Part shown: piece after piece, positions 19,207 to 28,620 of the stretch
Layout: every line of letters begins with the position of its first letter
How positions within the stretch are numbered: position 1 is the stretch's first letter
Assembly (NCBI RefSeq): GCF_001317345.1
Contig: NZ_JXCG01000011.1
Location: forward strand, 1 to 61,297
Source of the DNA: Thermococcus sp. EP1
GTDB taxonomy: Archaea; Methanobacteriota_B; Thermococci; Thermococcales; Thermococcaceae
Direction of reading: 5' to 3'
Length of the DNA: 61,297 nt
Position numbers and translations under genes: made by a program
The notes under the pieces: model-generated
What the model was told of the DNA's origin: nothing
The model's input: the letters and a program-made list of their open reading frames with translations, nothing else
The model's database searches: none

Positions 19207-20327
19207 TACTTGCCATTGATAGAGATAATGACTTTGGTGAAAAAGCTGGGGTTAAAGGGCCTGTTATTGGGAAAGAGGCATGTATAGATGCTGCTTTAAA
19301 ACTAAGTCTTGCAGATCCTGAAGACAGCGATGCCAATGTTCTTTACGCAGCGATCAAATTGTATGAAGAACTTAAAGAACGTGGCGAATTTGATGACGTT
19401 GAAATTGCTCTTATAACTGGACATTCAGAGGTCGGTATTAAGAGTGATATTGAACTAAACAGGCAATTGGCAGAGGTCCTGGAGATATTCCCTGCACATG
19501 GAGTAATTCCTGTCACAGATGGGGCTGAGGATGAGCAGATTTTCCCATTGATAACTTCTAGGCTCCCTATCATAAGTACTCGGAGAGTTGTCGTTAAACA
19601 GAGTGAGAGTATTGAAACCACTTATTACATCCTTTATCGTTACTTGAAAGAAATTTTTAGCGATCCCGAGGCTGCAAAAATATTTTTTGGATTGCCAGGA
19701 ATGATACTTCTTATTTATGGCATCGCACGGTTATTATCTATTAAATATCAAGAAAGTGTTACTATAATCTCCTCAACCGTTACAGGTATTATTCTATTCC
19801 TTATAGGCGGTTATTTCTTCGCAAGAGCCTTTAGATTAAAAGAGAGCGTGGGGCACTTGCTCACTAAAGGGTTTATACAATTCGTCTCTGCAATAGCTGC
19901 AGTATTTGTACTATTTGCAGGTGCTGTAAGTGCTTACTTAAACCTAGAAAGCATAGCCCTTCAACTTACAGGTAGATATCCTGGAACAGAGCTGTTAGGG
20001 ATAGTTATATTTCTAAACGCAATAAACACATCATTTGTTGTCGCTTTAGCTGTTTTGATGATTGGCAAAGTAGTACACGCATATCTAAGAAGAGACCACC
20101 ACATCTGGTACTACATAAGTGGACTTCTCCTCCTTCCAGCTCTTTGGGTCACGATAGATGTCACCACACTTTATGCACTTTCAATTCTCTCTTTCTACTC
20201 AATGGAGTTTCTTAAGAGAGGTATAATAGCCTTAGGTGATATAGCACTTGCAACATTGGTGGGAATGTATTTGAGAGACAAATTAAGAGGATGGGAAAGA
20301 GTTGAAACTGAAAGAAGCACTGCATAA
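19203..20327 (+). CDS. DUF373 family membrane protein
   Basis: 374-residue protein. The N-terminal 150 residues form a soluble domain starting ILAIDRDNDFG with VEIALITGHSEVG and VIPVTDGAEDE, which has an acidic, DHH- or TOPRIM-like look. About six membrane helices follow from residue 163 onward (FFGLPGMILLIYGIARLL and later). The TTG start at 19203 overlaps the stop of the DUF77 gene. The last 26 bases overlap the coiled-coil gene. Family function is unknown; it is conserved in Euryarchaeota. Confidence 0.87.
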   Translation: MILAIDRDNDFGEKAGVKGPVIGKEACIDAALKLSLADPEDSDANVLYAAIKLYEELKERGEFDDVEIALITGHSEVGIKSDIELNRQLAEVLEIFPAHGVIPVTDGAEDEQIFPLITSRLPIISTRRVVVKQSESIETTYYILYRYLKEIFSDPEAAKIFFGLPGMILLIYGIARLLSIKYQESVTIISSTVTGIILFLIGGYFFARAFRLKESVGHLLTKGFIQFVSAIAAVFVLFAGAVSAYLNLESIALQLTGRYPGTELLGIVIFLNAINTSFVVALAVLMIGKVVHAYLRRDHHIWYYISGLLLLPALWVTIDVTTLYALSILSFYSMEFLKRGIIALGDIALATLVGMYLRDKLRGWERVETERSTA

Positions 20328-21369
20328 ATACGAAACAATGAAAGAAAAATCTGAGAAGGAAATAATTAGGATAGCAGAAAAACATACAAAAAATGCAAAA
20401 GCTATTATCTCAAAGATTTTAAAGTACTTGGAAGAACTCAACAAAAAGGAGATCCCCAAGAATGTGGATCCTAGACTTGCAAAGATCGTGAAAATGGAAA
20501 GAGAAACATATATTAGGGCTCTCCAAAACATGCTTGAGAAAATACAAGACATTAAGGACATAGAAAAAATACTGCCTGAAATATCGAGACTCCATATTGC
20601 TCATGGGAGACACTTGCTACTTATCTTTGAAAAAGATGTGTATAGAATAAATGCCCTTCTGAAGGATCTCTCCAACGAATACACTGCATATCTATCCGCC
20701 CTTAAAACACTACAATTTCCAGAGATTGAAACAAAAAGACTGCTAAAAGAGATCGAAGACCTTAGGAAGCATATAGATGAACAGGAATTGCTCTTAAAAC
20801 AGTTTATTGAAAGTTTACATAACCTCGAAGTCGAAAAAGAACAACTAGAAAAATTGCCCGAGTTTAGTATTCTAAAAGAAAATGAAGAGAAACTTAAGAG
20901 AGAGATCTTAAGCAGAGAGCTTAGTGCACGCTCCAAACTATCTAAGTTACAGAAACCAATAAAAAGAATGAGATTGCCAGATAAACATGCTAACGAGTTC
21001 TTAAAAAACAGTGGTTATGCATTGGAACATCCTCAAGCGTTTCTGGAAGTCTTAGAAAAAGTTGAAGGGAAATTGGACAAAAAATACAAAAAGACTTCCG
21101 AATGGGCCAAGAGAAATATTGTTAAAGAAGCCCAAACTATCAAAGAACTTAAGGAAGAGTTAACAAATGTAGAGAGAAAGCTAGCACATTTTAAAAGCAA
21201 AGAAGAGTCTATACAGAGGGCGTTAGAAGAACTAAAGCAGAAAATAAAACAAAGAGAGGAGAAAATAAAAGTCCTCAAAGAAGAACTCCAAAACTTAGAG
21301 AAGAAACTAAAAGAGAGCATTTCAGAGCTTGAACGTATTGTTGGAGATAAAATAGACGTTGAGCTTTAG
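20302..21369 (+). CDS. Long coiled-coil hypothetical protein
   Basis: 355-residue protein that is mostly charged helix. Two coiled-coil stretches are evident, about residues 145-215 and 270-350 (for example ELKEELTNVERKLAHFKSKEE), linked by a less charged middle with KPIKRMRLPDKHANEF. There is no ATPase motif, so it is not an SMC/Rad50 protein. The TTG at 20302 is used, as GGATGGGAAAGAG sits before it; an ATG at 20338 has no ribosome site. The overlap with DUF373 places it in a three-gene operon, where it may be a cytoplasmic partner of the membrane protein. Function unknown. Confidence 0.75.
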   Translation: MKLKEALHKYETMKEKSEKEIIRIAEKHTKNAKAIISKILKYLEELNKKEIPKNVDPRLAKIVKMERETYIRALQNMLEKIQDIKDIEKILPEISRLHIAHGRHLLLIFEKDVYRINALLKDLSNEYTAYLSALKTLQFPEIETKRLLKEIEDLRKHIDEQELLLKQFIESLHNLEVEKEQLEKLPEFSILKENEEKLKREILSRELSARSKLSKLQKPIKRMRLPDKHANEFLKNSGYALEHPQAFLEVLEKVEGKLDKKYKKTSEWAKRNIVKEAQTIKELKEELTNVERKLAHFKSKEESIQRALEELKQKIKQREEKIKVLKEELQNLEKKLKESISELERIVGDKIDVEL

Positions 21370-21416
21370 CCTAAAGTTTTTATATTTTTAGGGCTACCTA
21401 ATTTTAGGTGATAAGA

Positions 21417-22262
21417 ATGATAAAGGTCAGGCGATTAAGATTTGGGACTGCAGGAATACCTATTTCAACTCCTAAACCATCTACAATCACTGGAATAGAA
21501 CAAGTTAGAAAGCTGGGTCTAGATGCTATGGAACTTGAATTTGTTAGAGGAATCAATTTAAAGCCTGAAATGGCAAAGAAGATCGGGGAAGTTGCTCAAA
21601 AAAATGACGTGCTTCTGACAGCTCACGCACCTTATTACATAAACTTAAACGCAACTGAAAGAGCAAAAGTAGAGGCGAGTAAAAGAAGAATAATTCAAAG
21701 TGCTGAAAGACTCTACGAAGCTGGAGGATGGAGTGTAGTTTTCCATGCAGGCTACTATCTCAAACAAGATCCTGCTAAAGTATATGAGAAAATAAAAACT
21801 GAAATAAGAGATATCGTAAAGACTTTGCAGGATAAAGGAGTGGAGGTATGGGTTCGACCAGAACTCACCGGAAAACCCACTCAATTTGGAGATTTAAAAG
21901 AGCTCATACGCTTGAGTCAAGAATTAGAGCATGTTTTACCTGCAATAGATTTTGCACATTGCCATGCCAGAAATAGGGGGAGATACAATAGCATAGAAGA
22001 ATGGAACGAAATGCTCTCCCTAATCGAGCAAGAGCTAGGACGAGAAGCCTTAGATAACATGCATATTCACATAAGTGGAATAAACTACTCTGAAAAAGGT
22101 GAAAAAAATCACCTAAATCTGCAGGAAAGCGACATGAAATGGGAGGATCTCCTAGCTATACTCAAAGAATTCAGAGTGAAAGGAGTTGTAATAAGCGAGA
22201 GCCCAAACATAGAAGGCGATGCCATATTAATGAAAAAGAAATACAAGGAAATTAAAGTTTAA
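21417..22262 (+). CDS. nfo: Endonuclease IV-family AP endonuclease (TIM barrel)
   Basis: 281-residue TIM-barrel metalloenzyme of the endonuclease IV/xylose-isomerase-like family. Metal-ligand segments are visible: LTAHAPYYINL, VVFHAGYYL, VRPELTGKPTQFG, AIDFAHCHARNRG, NMHIHISGINY and VISESPN. These match the trinuclear zinc site of AP endonucleases in base excision repair. The ATG at 21417 follows AGGTG; a TATA-like TTTATATTTT lies about 30 bases upstream. It overlaps the convergent aminotransferase gene by 11 bases. A sugar isomerase role is less likely given the His/Asp/Glu set. Confidence 0.88.
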   Translation: MIKVRRLRFGTAGIPISTPKPSTITGIEQVRKLGLDAMELEFVRGINLKPEMAKKIGEVAQKNDVLLTAHAPYYINLNATERAKVEASKRRIIQSAERLYEAGGWSVVFHAGYYLKQDPAKVYEKIKTEIRDIVKTLQDKGVEVWVRPELTGKPTQFGDLKELIRLSQELEHVLPAIDFAHCHARNRGRYNSIEEWNEMLSLIEQELGREALDNMHIHISGINYSEKGEKNHLNLQESDMKWEDLLAILKEFRVKGVVISESPNIEGDAILMKKKYKEIKV

Positions 22263-23451
22263 CCAAGTTCTTAAAGAGATGTTCAAGGAATATCTCTACT
22301 TCATCCATGTCATTGTATAGATGAGGAGATATCCGCAAGCCATAATGTCCAAGAACTCCTCTATGGCTTATTTTTATGCCTTCCTCTAAGAGTCTTTGAT
22401 AGATCTTTTTTTCTTTTTCATAACTCAGTCCAGTTTTTACTGTTATTATAGAAGAACACTCATGTTCATTATGATCTCCAATAACCTCAAGTCCGGCGCT
22501 TAATATTTCATCTCTAATTCTTGCTATAAGCTTCTTATTATGGTTCTCAATTTTTTCAATTTGGAGCCTATTTATTAGCTCCAATGATGCCCCTAAGGTA
22601 ACTGCCAGAAGGTATGGAGGTCCGCCTCCAAAATCCATCTTTTTTGCATCTTTCCTTAATACGAAATCTTCCCATGGATTTTTCTCTGGAATACTCCACC
22701 AGAGCCCCCACTCACCTGTTGGAGCCTCCATATTCAGTAGGCCTGGAATTGGGGAGAGTTCCTCTAGGATTTCATCAGAAAGATACATGAGGCCTGAACC
22801 CACAGCAGGATTTAAAAGCCATTTTTCACCACCAGCAACAAGGGCATCTACCCCTTCTCTCTTAGGGAAGAGAGTTAAGCTTCCAAGGTGTTGGACAGCA
22901 TCTACAATAAGCCATGCTCCATGCTCATGGACTATTTTCGAGAGTTCTTTAAGATCAATCCTTTGTCCTGAAATCCATTGGATTGAGCTTATAACTACAG
23001 CAAAAGTTTTGTCATCTATTGATTTTTCAATCTCTTCAAGGGAATACCAACCATTTTTGTTTTTAACAACCCTAAGTTCAAGTTTATATTTCTCCGAATA
23101 GCTCTTCAAAAGACATGAAAGGGAAGGAAATTCCATATCGAGAGAGACTATATTCATCCTTTCTTTTGGCGTTAGAGCCATTAAAATTCTTCTCAAGCCT
23201 TCAGTGGTCTGAATTGTCAGCCCAATGTTTTCCTTCTTAACTTTCATCAGTTTTGCTCCCTCTTCAAGTGTCTCATTAAGAAACTTCACGTCCAAAACAT
23301 CAACAGAATCCGAACCTTCTCTAAAGTCTATAATATAGTTTAGGAAATCTAAGACACGTTTTAAAGAAGTCAAAGGAAGCATCCCTGCACTTGCAGTGTT
23401 TAAGTATGCTCTAAATTGCTCTAAGCCGGGGAACAAGTGTTTGACTCTCAA
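22252..23451 (-). CDS. Class V aminotransferase / cysteine desulfurase-like protein
   Basis: 399-residue PLP enzyme of fold type I, class V. It has a PLP-stacking and phosphate region (TIQTTEGLRR), the pyridine-binding Asp in IVDAVQHLGS, and the Schiff-base Lys in AGGEKWLLNPAVGSG. The activated Cys loop of true cysteine desulfurases is not evident, so it may be a generic aminotransferase, a selenocysteine-lyase-like protein or a kynureninase-type enzyme. The start is uncertain: a TTG at 23451 has GGTGG five bases upstream, while a GTG at 23460 lies inside that site. It is downstream of the P1 peptidase. Confidence 0.85.
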   Translation of the reverse strand: MRVKHLFPGLEQFRAYLNTASAGMLPLTSLKRVLDFLNYIIDFREGSDSVDVLDVKFLNETLEEGAKLMKVKKENIGLTIQTTEGLRRILMALTPKERMNIVSLDMEFPSLSCLLKSYSEKYKLELRVVKNKNGWYSLEEIEKSIDDKTFAVVISSIQWISGQRIDLKELSKIVHEHGAWLIVDAVQHLGSLTLFPKREGVDALVAGGEKWLLNPAVGSGLMYLSDEILEELSPIPGLLNMEAPTGEWGLWWSIPEKNPWEDFVLRKDAKKMDFGGGPPYLLAVTLGASLELINRLQIEKIENHNKKLIARIRDEILSAGLEVIGDHNEHECSSIITVKTGLSYEKEKKIYQRLLEEGIKISHRGVLGHYGLRISPHLYNDMDEVEIFLEHLFKNLVKL

Positions 23452-23491
23452 AATACCCACCTGAAAATGATTTCAGGAAGAACATAAAAAC

Positions 23492-24580
23492 TTAGCTCCT
23501 CTCAAGTCGTCCATATTTTTCCATGATCTCTAGAACTTTGTCTTTGGGAAGAGCATGCCTTATATGGCCATCCCTACCTACCATCGTTTCTGCTTGAAGA
23601 AGGGAGTTTATTATGGCTTCCTCCACCGCTTCAGCGGTAGCTTTGAACAACATGGAAAGGGAACTATCGGGAAGAACGTCTAGTTTTAAAGGTTTTTCCA
23701 TGTAATGGGGAATTTTTTGGGCTGTTGAAAATGCAAGAGCGATATCTCCACTTCCATTGTAAGCGTAACCTCCAGTTCTTGCAAGTCCAACAATAGCCCT
23801 CTTTGCAACTCTACCTAGTTGTCGGGAATTTAATGGAGCATCAGTAGCAATTACCATTATGATACTGCCTTTTCCTTTTCCACCTCTTCCAGGCCAGTCT
23901 TTTAATTCCATACCAACTGGAACTCCAGCTATGGTTAAATCCTCCCTTTTCCCAAAGTTACTCAAAACCAATGCTCCAACATTATATTCCTCTCCTGCTA
24001 TCTCAACAATCCTAGAAGATGAGCCAATTCCTCCCTTAAACTCAAAGGCACTCATCCCAGTCCCAGCTCCAACTGAGCCTTCTTTAAAATACCTATTAGC
24101 GCTTTCAATTGCATCAAATACGTGTTCTTTTTTCACATGTCTTCCTCGGATATCATTTAAGTATGAGTCATTACATTCCATGACAATAGGGTTAACTGAT
24201 CCCGTGGTTACTCCAATATCTTCATTTTCTTTTAGCATGTATTCAATAAGAGCATCTGTAGCCACGCCAACACTTAACGTATTTGTTAGAAGTAGTGGAG
24301 TTTCAATGGTTCCTAGTTCCATCACTTGGATGAGTCCTACTGGCTTCGCATACCCATTCATAACAAAAACCCCTGCTAAAACCTTTTCCTTATAAATATT
24401 GCCATCATGTGGAAGTATAGCAGTTACTCCTGTTCTAACAGGACCTTTCCCAGGGATAAGCTTGCCCTCTCCCCAAATTAATGTAACATGCCCTACTTTG
24501 ACTCCGTTAACATCGGTAATAGAGTTCATTTTCCCATGTTCAAAAACCCCTATTCGGATTCCAAGTTCTAGGGCCTTCAT
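23492..24580 (-). CDS. P1 family (DmpA/S58) N-terminal-nucleophile aminopeptidase
   Basis: 362-residue precursor of an Ntn-hydrolase aminopeptidase. DmpA-type proteins self-cleave before a Ser that becomes the nucleophile of the beta chain; here the site is probably the Gly-Ser in GKGSIIMVIATDAPL (Ser about residue 239), close to the position in DmpA. Other family segments are ITDVNGVKVGH, GAGTGMSAFEFKGGIGSSSR, GVPVGMEL and AIVGLARTGGY. GGGAGG precedes the ATG at 24580, which is preferred over a start at 24610. It probably acts in peptide or D-amino-acid peptide turnover. Its co-directional neighbour is the class V aminotransferase. Confidence 0.9.
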   Translation of the reverse strand: MKALELGIRIGVFEHGKMNSITDVNGVKVGHVTLIWGEGKLIPGKGPVRTGVTAILPHDGNIYKEKVLAGVFVMNGYAKPVGLIQVMELGTIETPLLLTNTLSVGVATDALIEYMLKENEDIGVTTGSVNPIVMECNDSYLNDIRGRHVKKEHVFDAIESANRYFKEGSVGAGTGMSAFEFKGGIGSSSRIVEIAGEEYNVGALVLSNFGKREDLTIAGVPVGMELKDWPGRGGKGKGSIIMVIATDAPLNSRQLGRVAKRAIVGLARTGGYAYNGSGDIALAFSTAQKIPHYMEKPLKLDVLPDSSLSMLFKATAEAVEEAIINSLLQAETMVGRDGHIRHALPKDKVLEIMEKYGRLERS

Positions 24581-24671
24581 AACCTCCCACCAAAGAAAGT
24601 GTAACACCAAAAAATAAAAGCTATTCCATAACGGATAAATACTCCAATACTAAGTTAAAGTGGTGAAAACC

Positions 24672-25202
24672 GTGGAAGAATGGAAAGAAAAACTGGGTCT
24701 AGTCCACATCTATACAGGGGACGGAAAAGGAAAAACCACAGCTGCATTGGGCTTAGCCCTTCGAATGCTTGGGAATGGGGGAAAGGTCATTATAATACAA
24801 TTTTTAAAATCTCCTAATGTTTACGGCGAACAGAAAAAAGCCTTAGAGTGTGGAATCGTATTGGAAGCTTACGGACTCCCCAAATTCGTGCATGGAAAGC
24901 CCGAACCTGAAGAAATTGAAGCTGCAAGAAGGGCATTAAGAAGAGCAAAAGAGGTTGTGAGAAGTGGAGAGTGGGATCTCGTAATTCTAGACGAAATATG
25001 TGTGGCTCTAGGTTTCAAGATGATTAAAGTTGATGAAGTTATAGAACTCATAAAAGAAAAAGCCTCAAACACCGAAGTAGTATTCACAGGGAGATACTGT
25101 CCAAAAGAGCTTTTTGAGATTGCAGACTACGTGACCGAAATGAAAGAAATAAAACACCCATACCAAAAAGGAATATCGGCCAGAAAAGGTGTTGAATACT
25201 AA
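24672..25202 (+). CDS. cobO: Cob(I)yrinic acid a,c-diamide adenosyltransferase (CobA/BtuR type)
   Basis: 176-residue ATP:corrinoid adenosyltransferase for making or salvaging adenosylcobalamin. The modified P-loop YTGDGKGKTTAALGLALR, the IIQFLKSP segment, the Walker B-like DLVILDEICVALG and VVFTGRYCP are family hallmarks. The GTG at 24672 lies downstream of GGTGAAAACC; GTG codons at 24660 and 24663 are alternatives. It is divergent from the P1 peptidase gene. Its presence points to B12-dependent metabolism, probably salvage, since no other cobalamin gene is in view. Confidence 0.92.
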   Translation: MEEWKEKLGLVHIYTGDGKGKTTAALGLALRMLGNGGKVIIIQFLKSPNVYGEQKKALECGIVLEAYGLPKFVHGKPEPEEIEAARRALRRAKEVVRSGEWDLVILDEICVALGFKMIKVDEVIELIKEKASNTEVVFTGRYCPKELFEIADYVTEMKEIKHPYQKGISARKGVEY

Positions 25203-25289
25203 AAACACCGAAAAGGTTTTAATAACCAAGGTTCAATATATGGTGGAGAAATTTTAGTTACCGATTCTTATTAAATCGGGGGTGGAAAA

Positions 25290-25550
25290 ATGAGCGACGT
25301 AGAAGTAAGAATTCAACAAATTGTCCAGGTTCTGAGGGAACAAGTTGTCCAAGACACAATAGTACCTAGAAATATTAGAAGAGCTGCTGAGAAGGCCATA
25401 GAAAGCTTGATGGACACTAATAAAGAGCCAACTGTGAGAGCTGCAGATGCAATTGCGATTCTTGAAGAAATTAGTGAAGATCCCAATATGCCAATGCACA
25501 CAAGAACGATAATCTGGGAAGTTTTAGGAGCTTTGGAGCAAATCAAATGA
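25290..25550 (+). CDS. UPF0147 family protein
   Basis: 86-residue all-helical acidic protein. It matches the conserved archaeal UPF0147 family in its repeat-like helices (VLREQVVQDTIVPRNIRRAAEKA and AADAIAILEEISEDPNMP), which resemble HEAT-like pairs. Function is unknown. The ATG follows GGGGGTGG. A TATA-like GGTTTTAATAACC lies about 70 bases upstream, so it probably has its own promoter. Its stop is one base from the end of the aldolase gene on the other strand. Confidence 0.92.
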   Translation: MSDVEVRIQQIVQVLREQVVQDTIVPRNIRRAAEKAIESLMDTNKEPTVRAADAIAILEEISEDPNMPMHTRTIIWEVLGALEQIK

Positions 25551-25551
25551 T

Positions 25552-26115
25552 TTACATGCCTTTCTCTTTTAAATACCATAACTTTGCGCTTTCTTCTACT
25601 AATTCTACCTTATAATACGCCTCTCTTAAACTCCTTCCCACAGTCACTACCCCGTGATTCTCCATAATAACCGCATCATACGTCTCTAGGTATTTTGCCG
25701 TTTCTCTAGCTAATTCCCAGCTCCCTGCAGGTTTAAACGGGACTATTGGTATCTTCTTCAGATATACCTCAGCTTCGGGTGTTATTATCGGAAGCTCTTC
25801 CTTGACTTTGGTTGAGGAGATTATAGAATAAGGAGGATGAAGATGTGCTATTGCTTTAACGTCTTTTCTTCGTTTATACACTTCTACATGAAGCTTCCAC
25901 TCAGAAGATGGACGAATGGGATTCAAAGGATTACCTTCTAGGTCTACTACTGCTATCTGTTCTGAGGTAAGATCATCCATCACAGATCCCGTAGCCTTTA
26001 TAAATATTTTTCCATTGAATAGGATGCTTAAATTCCCCCCAAAAGCTGCCGTTAAGCCTCTTTCATGTGCCAAATGGGAATATTTCTCTATAATGCTTTT
26101 GACAAGCCTACTCAT
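25552..26115 (-). CDS. Class II aldolase/adducin family protein
   Basis: 187-residue zinc aldolase of the fuculose-1-phosphate aldolase / ribulose-5-phosphate 4-epimerase / MtnB superfamily. The metal site is HLHPPYS plus a third His in MENHGVV, and the acidic catalytic residue is in TPEAEVYL. The substrate-phosphate loop is AFGGNLSI, then KATGSVMDD. Archaeal members serve in lactaldehyde production or in pentose and methylthio-sugar metabolism; the substrate cannot be assigned. The ATG overlaps the upstream zinc-ribbon gene by eight bases, so the two are co-translated. Confidence 0.88.
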   Translation of the reverse strand: MSRLVKSIIEKYSHLAHERGLTAAFGGNLSILFNGKIFIKATGSVMDDLTSEQIAVVDLEGNPLNPIRPSSEWKLHVEVYKRRKDVKAIAHLHPPYSIISSTKVKEELPIITPEAEVYLKKIPIVPFKPAGSWELARETAKYLETYDAVIMENHGVVTVGRSLREAYYKVELVEESAKLWYLKEKGM

Positions 26116-26695
26116 CTCTCATCACCTTTATCCCAAATCCACAAGACGTACAGTAAGCTTGTTTTCCTTTCCAAGCTAGGTTTTTAGCTCCACATATTGG
26201 ACAAATGTCTAGTTTTCCACTCTCCTTCCAAATTTTATAAACATCTTTCTCCACTATTAAAAAGACTTCATCTCCCTCTTCTTTAAAATACCCTAATACC
26301 GGAGTGCTCTTTAATTCGAATGTATTAGCATCTACAATAACGGGTTCTAGACCAATATTTCCTTCAAACCCTAGTTCATTGGCTGGAATAATCTCAATTA
26401 TATATGCCTTAAGGTGTTTGTCGTGATATACAGCGACTTCTATACCATCGCTTAAAACGCCTGAAAGAGGAAGAATATCAACTGTAATATACTCTTTTAG
26501 AGGGAAAACAATTACCAACACATGTTTTCCTTTGTAGATCTCCAATTTTTTATCTGAACAGAATGGTTCGAGACCTAACCTCTCTAGAATTTTCTTGAGT
26601 TCCCCTTCAGTGGGGACCTTTTTAGTTTTTATAAGATGGGTCTTCACTTCTTCTGCAAGTGGAATTGCGAGCATTATAGGTTCATAAATTATCAT
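26108..26695 (-). CDS. Hypothetical protein with C-terminal zinc ribbon
   Basis: 195-residue protein with a beta-rich N-terminal and middle region (VLVIVFPLKEYITVDILPLSG). A C-terminal treble-clef zinc ribbon, CPICGAKN and CTSCGFGI, spans residues 172-190. There is no signal peptide. Such ribbons often mediate protein or nucleic-acid contacts. The ATG at 26695 follows GGTGAGGAG. It overlaps and precedes the aldolase gene; no known family is recognised. Confidence 0.75.
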   Translation of the reverse strand: MIIYEPIMLAIPLAEEVKTHLIKTKKVPTEGELKKILERLGLEPFCSDKKLEIYKGKHVLVIVFPLKEYITVDILPLSGVLSDGIEVAVYHDKHLKAYIIEIIPANELGFEGNIGLEPVIVDANTFELKSTPVLGYFKEEGDEVFLIVEKDVYKIWKESGKLDICPICGAKNLAWKGKQAYCTSCGFGIKVMRDE

Positions 26696-26801
26696 TCTCC
26701 TCACCACAGAAAAATTATACTTAGAGCTTTTAGAGTTTATTCTTCACAAAAATTCCGATTCTAGTTAAAGAACAAAAAATAGAATAAGAGCATGGTGAAG
26801 T

Positions 26802-28115
26802 TTATCCCCCTCTCGATAGGGTCTTTATGAACCACAGAACTATTTCCGGTTTTAGAATTATAATGACTATTGCTATCACTTGCAATACGATAAATGGAAG
26901 CACGGCTTGATATATCTCGTCCATTGAAACTTCGTCAATAGCCCCTTTAAAGTAGTATAGTCCAAGTCCTACTGGAGGAGTAAGATACGAGACCAAGAGC
27001 ATTGAGGTAAATGCCACACCCCACCATAGAGGGTCATAGCCCAAGTTAGTAACTGCTGGTGTTAGTATTGGAGTCATTATCATTATGATTGAGACTGGAT
27101 CTACGAACATTCCAAGGAAGAATATTAAGGCTAGTGAAAATATTAGAACCGTAACTTTTGCTGCTGGAAGTGACATAAGCAGATCAACCACTAACCTCTT
27201 ACCTCCAATTCCACTGAAAACTGAACTAAACGCTGATCCCCCCGCCATTATCCAACATGCCATAGAAGTCACTTTTAATGTAACCAGTAATGAGTCCTCC
27301 ATGACTTTCCTATTTAGTTTTCCTCTCACAGTAACATAGATTAGACTCAAGAATGCTCCTACACCAGAAGCTTCTGTTGGCGTTGCTATTCCTGTGAATA
27401 TTGACCCAAGTACACCAAGTATTATAGCAAGCGGCCCAATTAGGTATTTAAGTGAGATTATCTTTTCTTTGAGAGTGATCTCCTCCTCAGCAAATACTGG
27501 TACCTTGTCCTTGTTTAAGTGACTCCATACAAGCACATAAATACTGAAAACCAAAGCCATCACTGTACCAACCCCAAGTCCACCAGCAAAGAGTTTTCCA
27601 ACAGAAACTCCAGCAACAGAACCATAAACGATCATGTTAAAACTTGGAGGAACGACTTGGGGAAGTGTACCAGCTGCTAGTATTGAACCTATGGCGAGCT
27701 TCTTATCATATCCATGTCTAACCATGAGAGGATATATAATTAGTGCCAAACTGGCTATGGCAGCTGCTATAACTCCCGACATTGCTCCAATAGTATAACC
27801 CAAAATTATCGCTATCACTGCCAAAGAACCTCTAATCCTACCCAAAAGCTTATAGAAGGTAGTAAATAACTCATCAGCTACACCACTCTTCTCAAGAAGC
27901 GCGGACATGAACACAAACAGGGGTAAAGCTACAAGAGCCCAGTTATTCATTAAGCTCCATACTCCTTGAAAAGTAACATACAAACCATTCCATCCCCAGA
28001 AAATCAACCCAAATACCATCGAAGTGAAGAACAGTGCAAAAGCTACCGGTACATTTAGCAATATAAGTCCAAAGAGGAACAGGAACATTACAAATGGCAT
28101 AATCATGTTAGGCAT
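26802..28115 (-). CDS. dctM: TRAP transporter large permease DctM
   Basis: 437-residue, about 12-helix large membrane subunit of a tripartite ATP-independent periplasmic transporter, driven by a sodium or proton gradient. It begins MPFVMFLFLFGLILLNVPVAFAL. The DctM segments IGAMSGVIAAAIASLALI, GTLPQVVPPSFNMIVYG, TPTEASGVGAFLSL and LGMFVDPVSIIMIMTPILTP are present. GGAGGTGA precedes the ATG, six bases from the DctQ stop. Substrate not evident; typically C4-dicarboxylates, keto acids or amino acids. Confidence 0.95.
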   Translation of the reverse strand: MPNMIMPFVMFLFLFGLILLNVPVAFALFFTSMVFGLIFWGWNGLYVTFQGVWSLMNNWALVALPLFVFMSALLEKSGVADELFTTFYKLLGRIRGSLAVIAIILGYTIGAMSGVIAAAIASLALIIYPLMVRHGYDKKLAIGSILAAGTLPQVVPPSFNMIVYGSVAGVSVGKLFAGGLGVGTVMALVFSIYVLVWSHLNKDKVPVFAEEEITLKEKIISLKYLIGPLAIILGVLGSIFTGIATPTEASGVGAFLSLIYVTVRGKLNRKVMEDSLLVTLKVTSMACWIMAGGSAFSSVFSGIGGKRLVVDLLMSLPAAKVTVLIFSLALIFFLGMFVDPVSIIMIMTPILTPAVTNLGYDPLWWGVAFTSMLLVSYLTPPVGLGLYYFKGAIDEVSMDEIYQAVLPFIVLQVIAIVIIILKPEIVLWFIKTLSRGG

Positions 28116-28121
28116 GATGAG

Positions 28122-28604
28122 TCACCTCCATTGCTTAATCTTCTCTAACATCATTGGAATGGTTTGGAGCGTTATAAGGACCACTGATATTACAGCAACC
28201 CATTTGTACCACCATATCGGAGGAGCAAAAACTATTCCCAAACTAGAGTCTACTTCTCTAATCACGAATGATCTCCATGCAATTGGTGCTCCTACTAGAA
28301 CTAATATGACTCCAGAAATGGCCACTATTCCAATATCTACGATATCCAGGATTTTCCTGAACTTTTCTGGCACTTTTCTGTAGATTATATCCACCGACAC
28401 GTGTCCTCCTTCACGTAGAGTATATGCACCTCCTAGAGCGAATAACATTCCATAAAGCCACACTGAGACGAAGATAGCCCTAGAATCAGCCCTGTGTAAG
28501 AAATATCTGGTACCTACTTCATAGACCACAACGAGAGTTATGACCAACGTAGAATACATAATAAAAAAAGAAAGTTTGGAATTAATCCTGCTTATTAGAT
28601 CCAA
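28122..28604 (-). CDS. dctQ: TRAP transporter small permease DctQ
   Basis: 160-residue four-helix small membrane subunit of the same TRAP system. Typical DctQ features are VVYEVGTRYFLHRADS at the end of helix 1, the LFALGGAYTLREGGHVSVDI segment and a final helix before TIPMMLEKIKQW. It starts at a TTG (28604) with GAGGTGA six to seven bases upstream. It lies between dctP and dctM with only short gaps, so all three form one operon. Confidence 0.92.
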   Translation of the reverse strand: MDLISRINSKLSFFIMYSTLVITLVVVYEVGTRYFLHRADSRAIFVSVWLYGMLFALGGAYTLREGGHVSVDIIYRKVPEKFRKILDIVDIGIVAISGVILVLVGAPIAWRSFVIREVDSSLGIVFAPPIWWYKWVAVISVVLITLQTIPMMLEKIKQWR

Positions 28605-28620
28605 GGTTAATCACCTCTTT

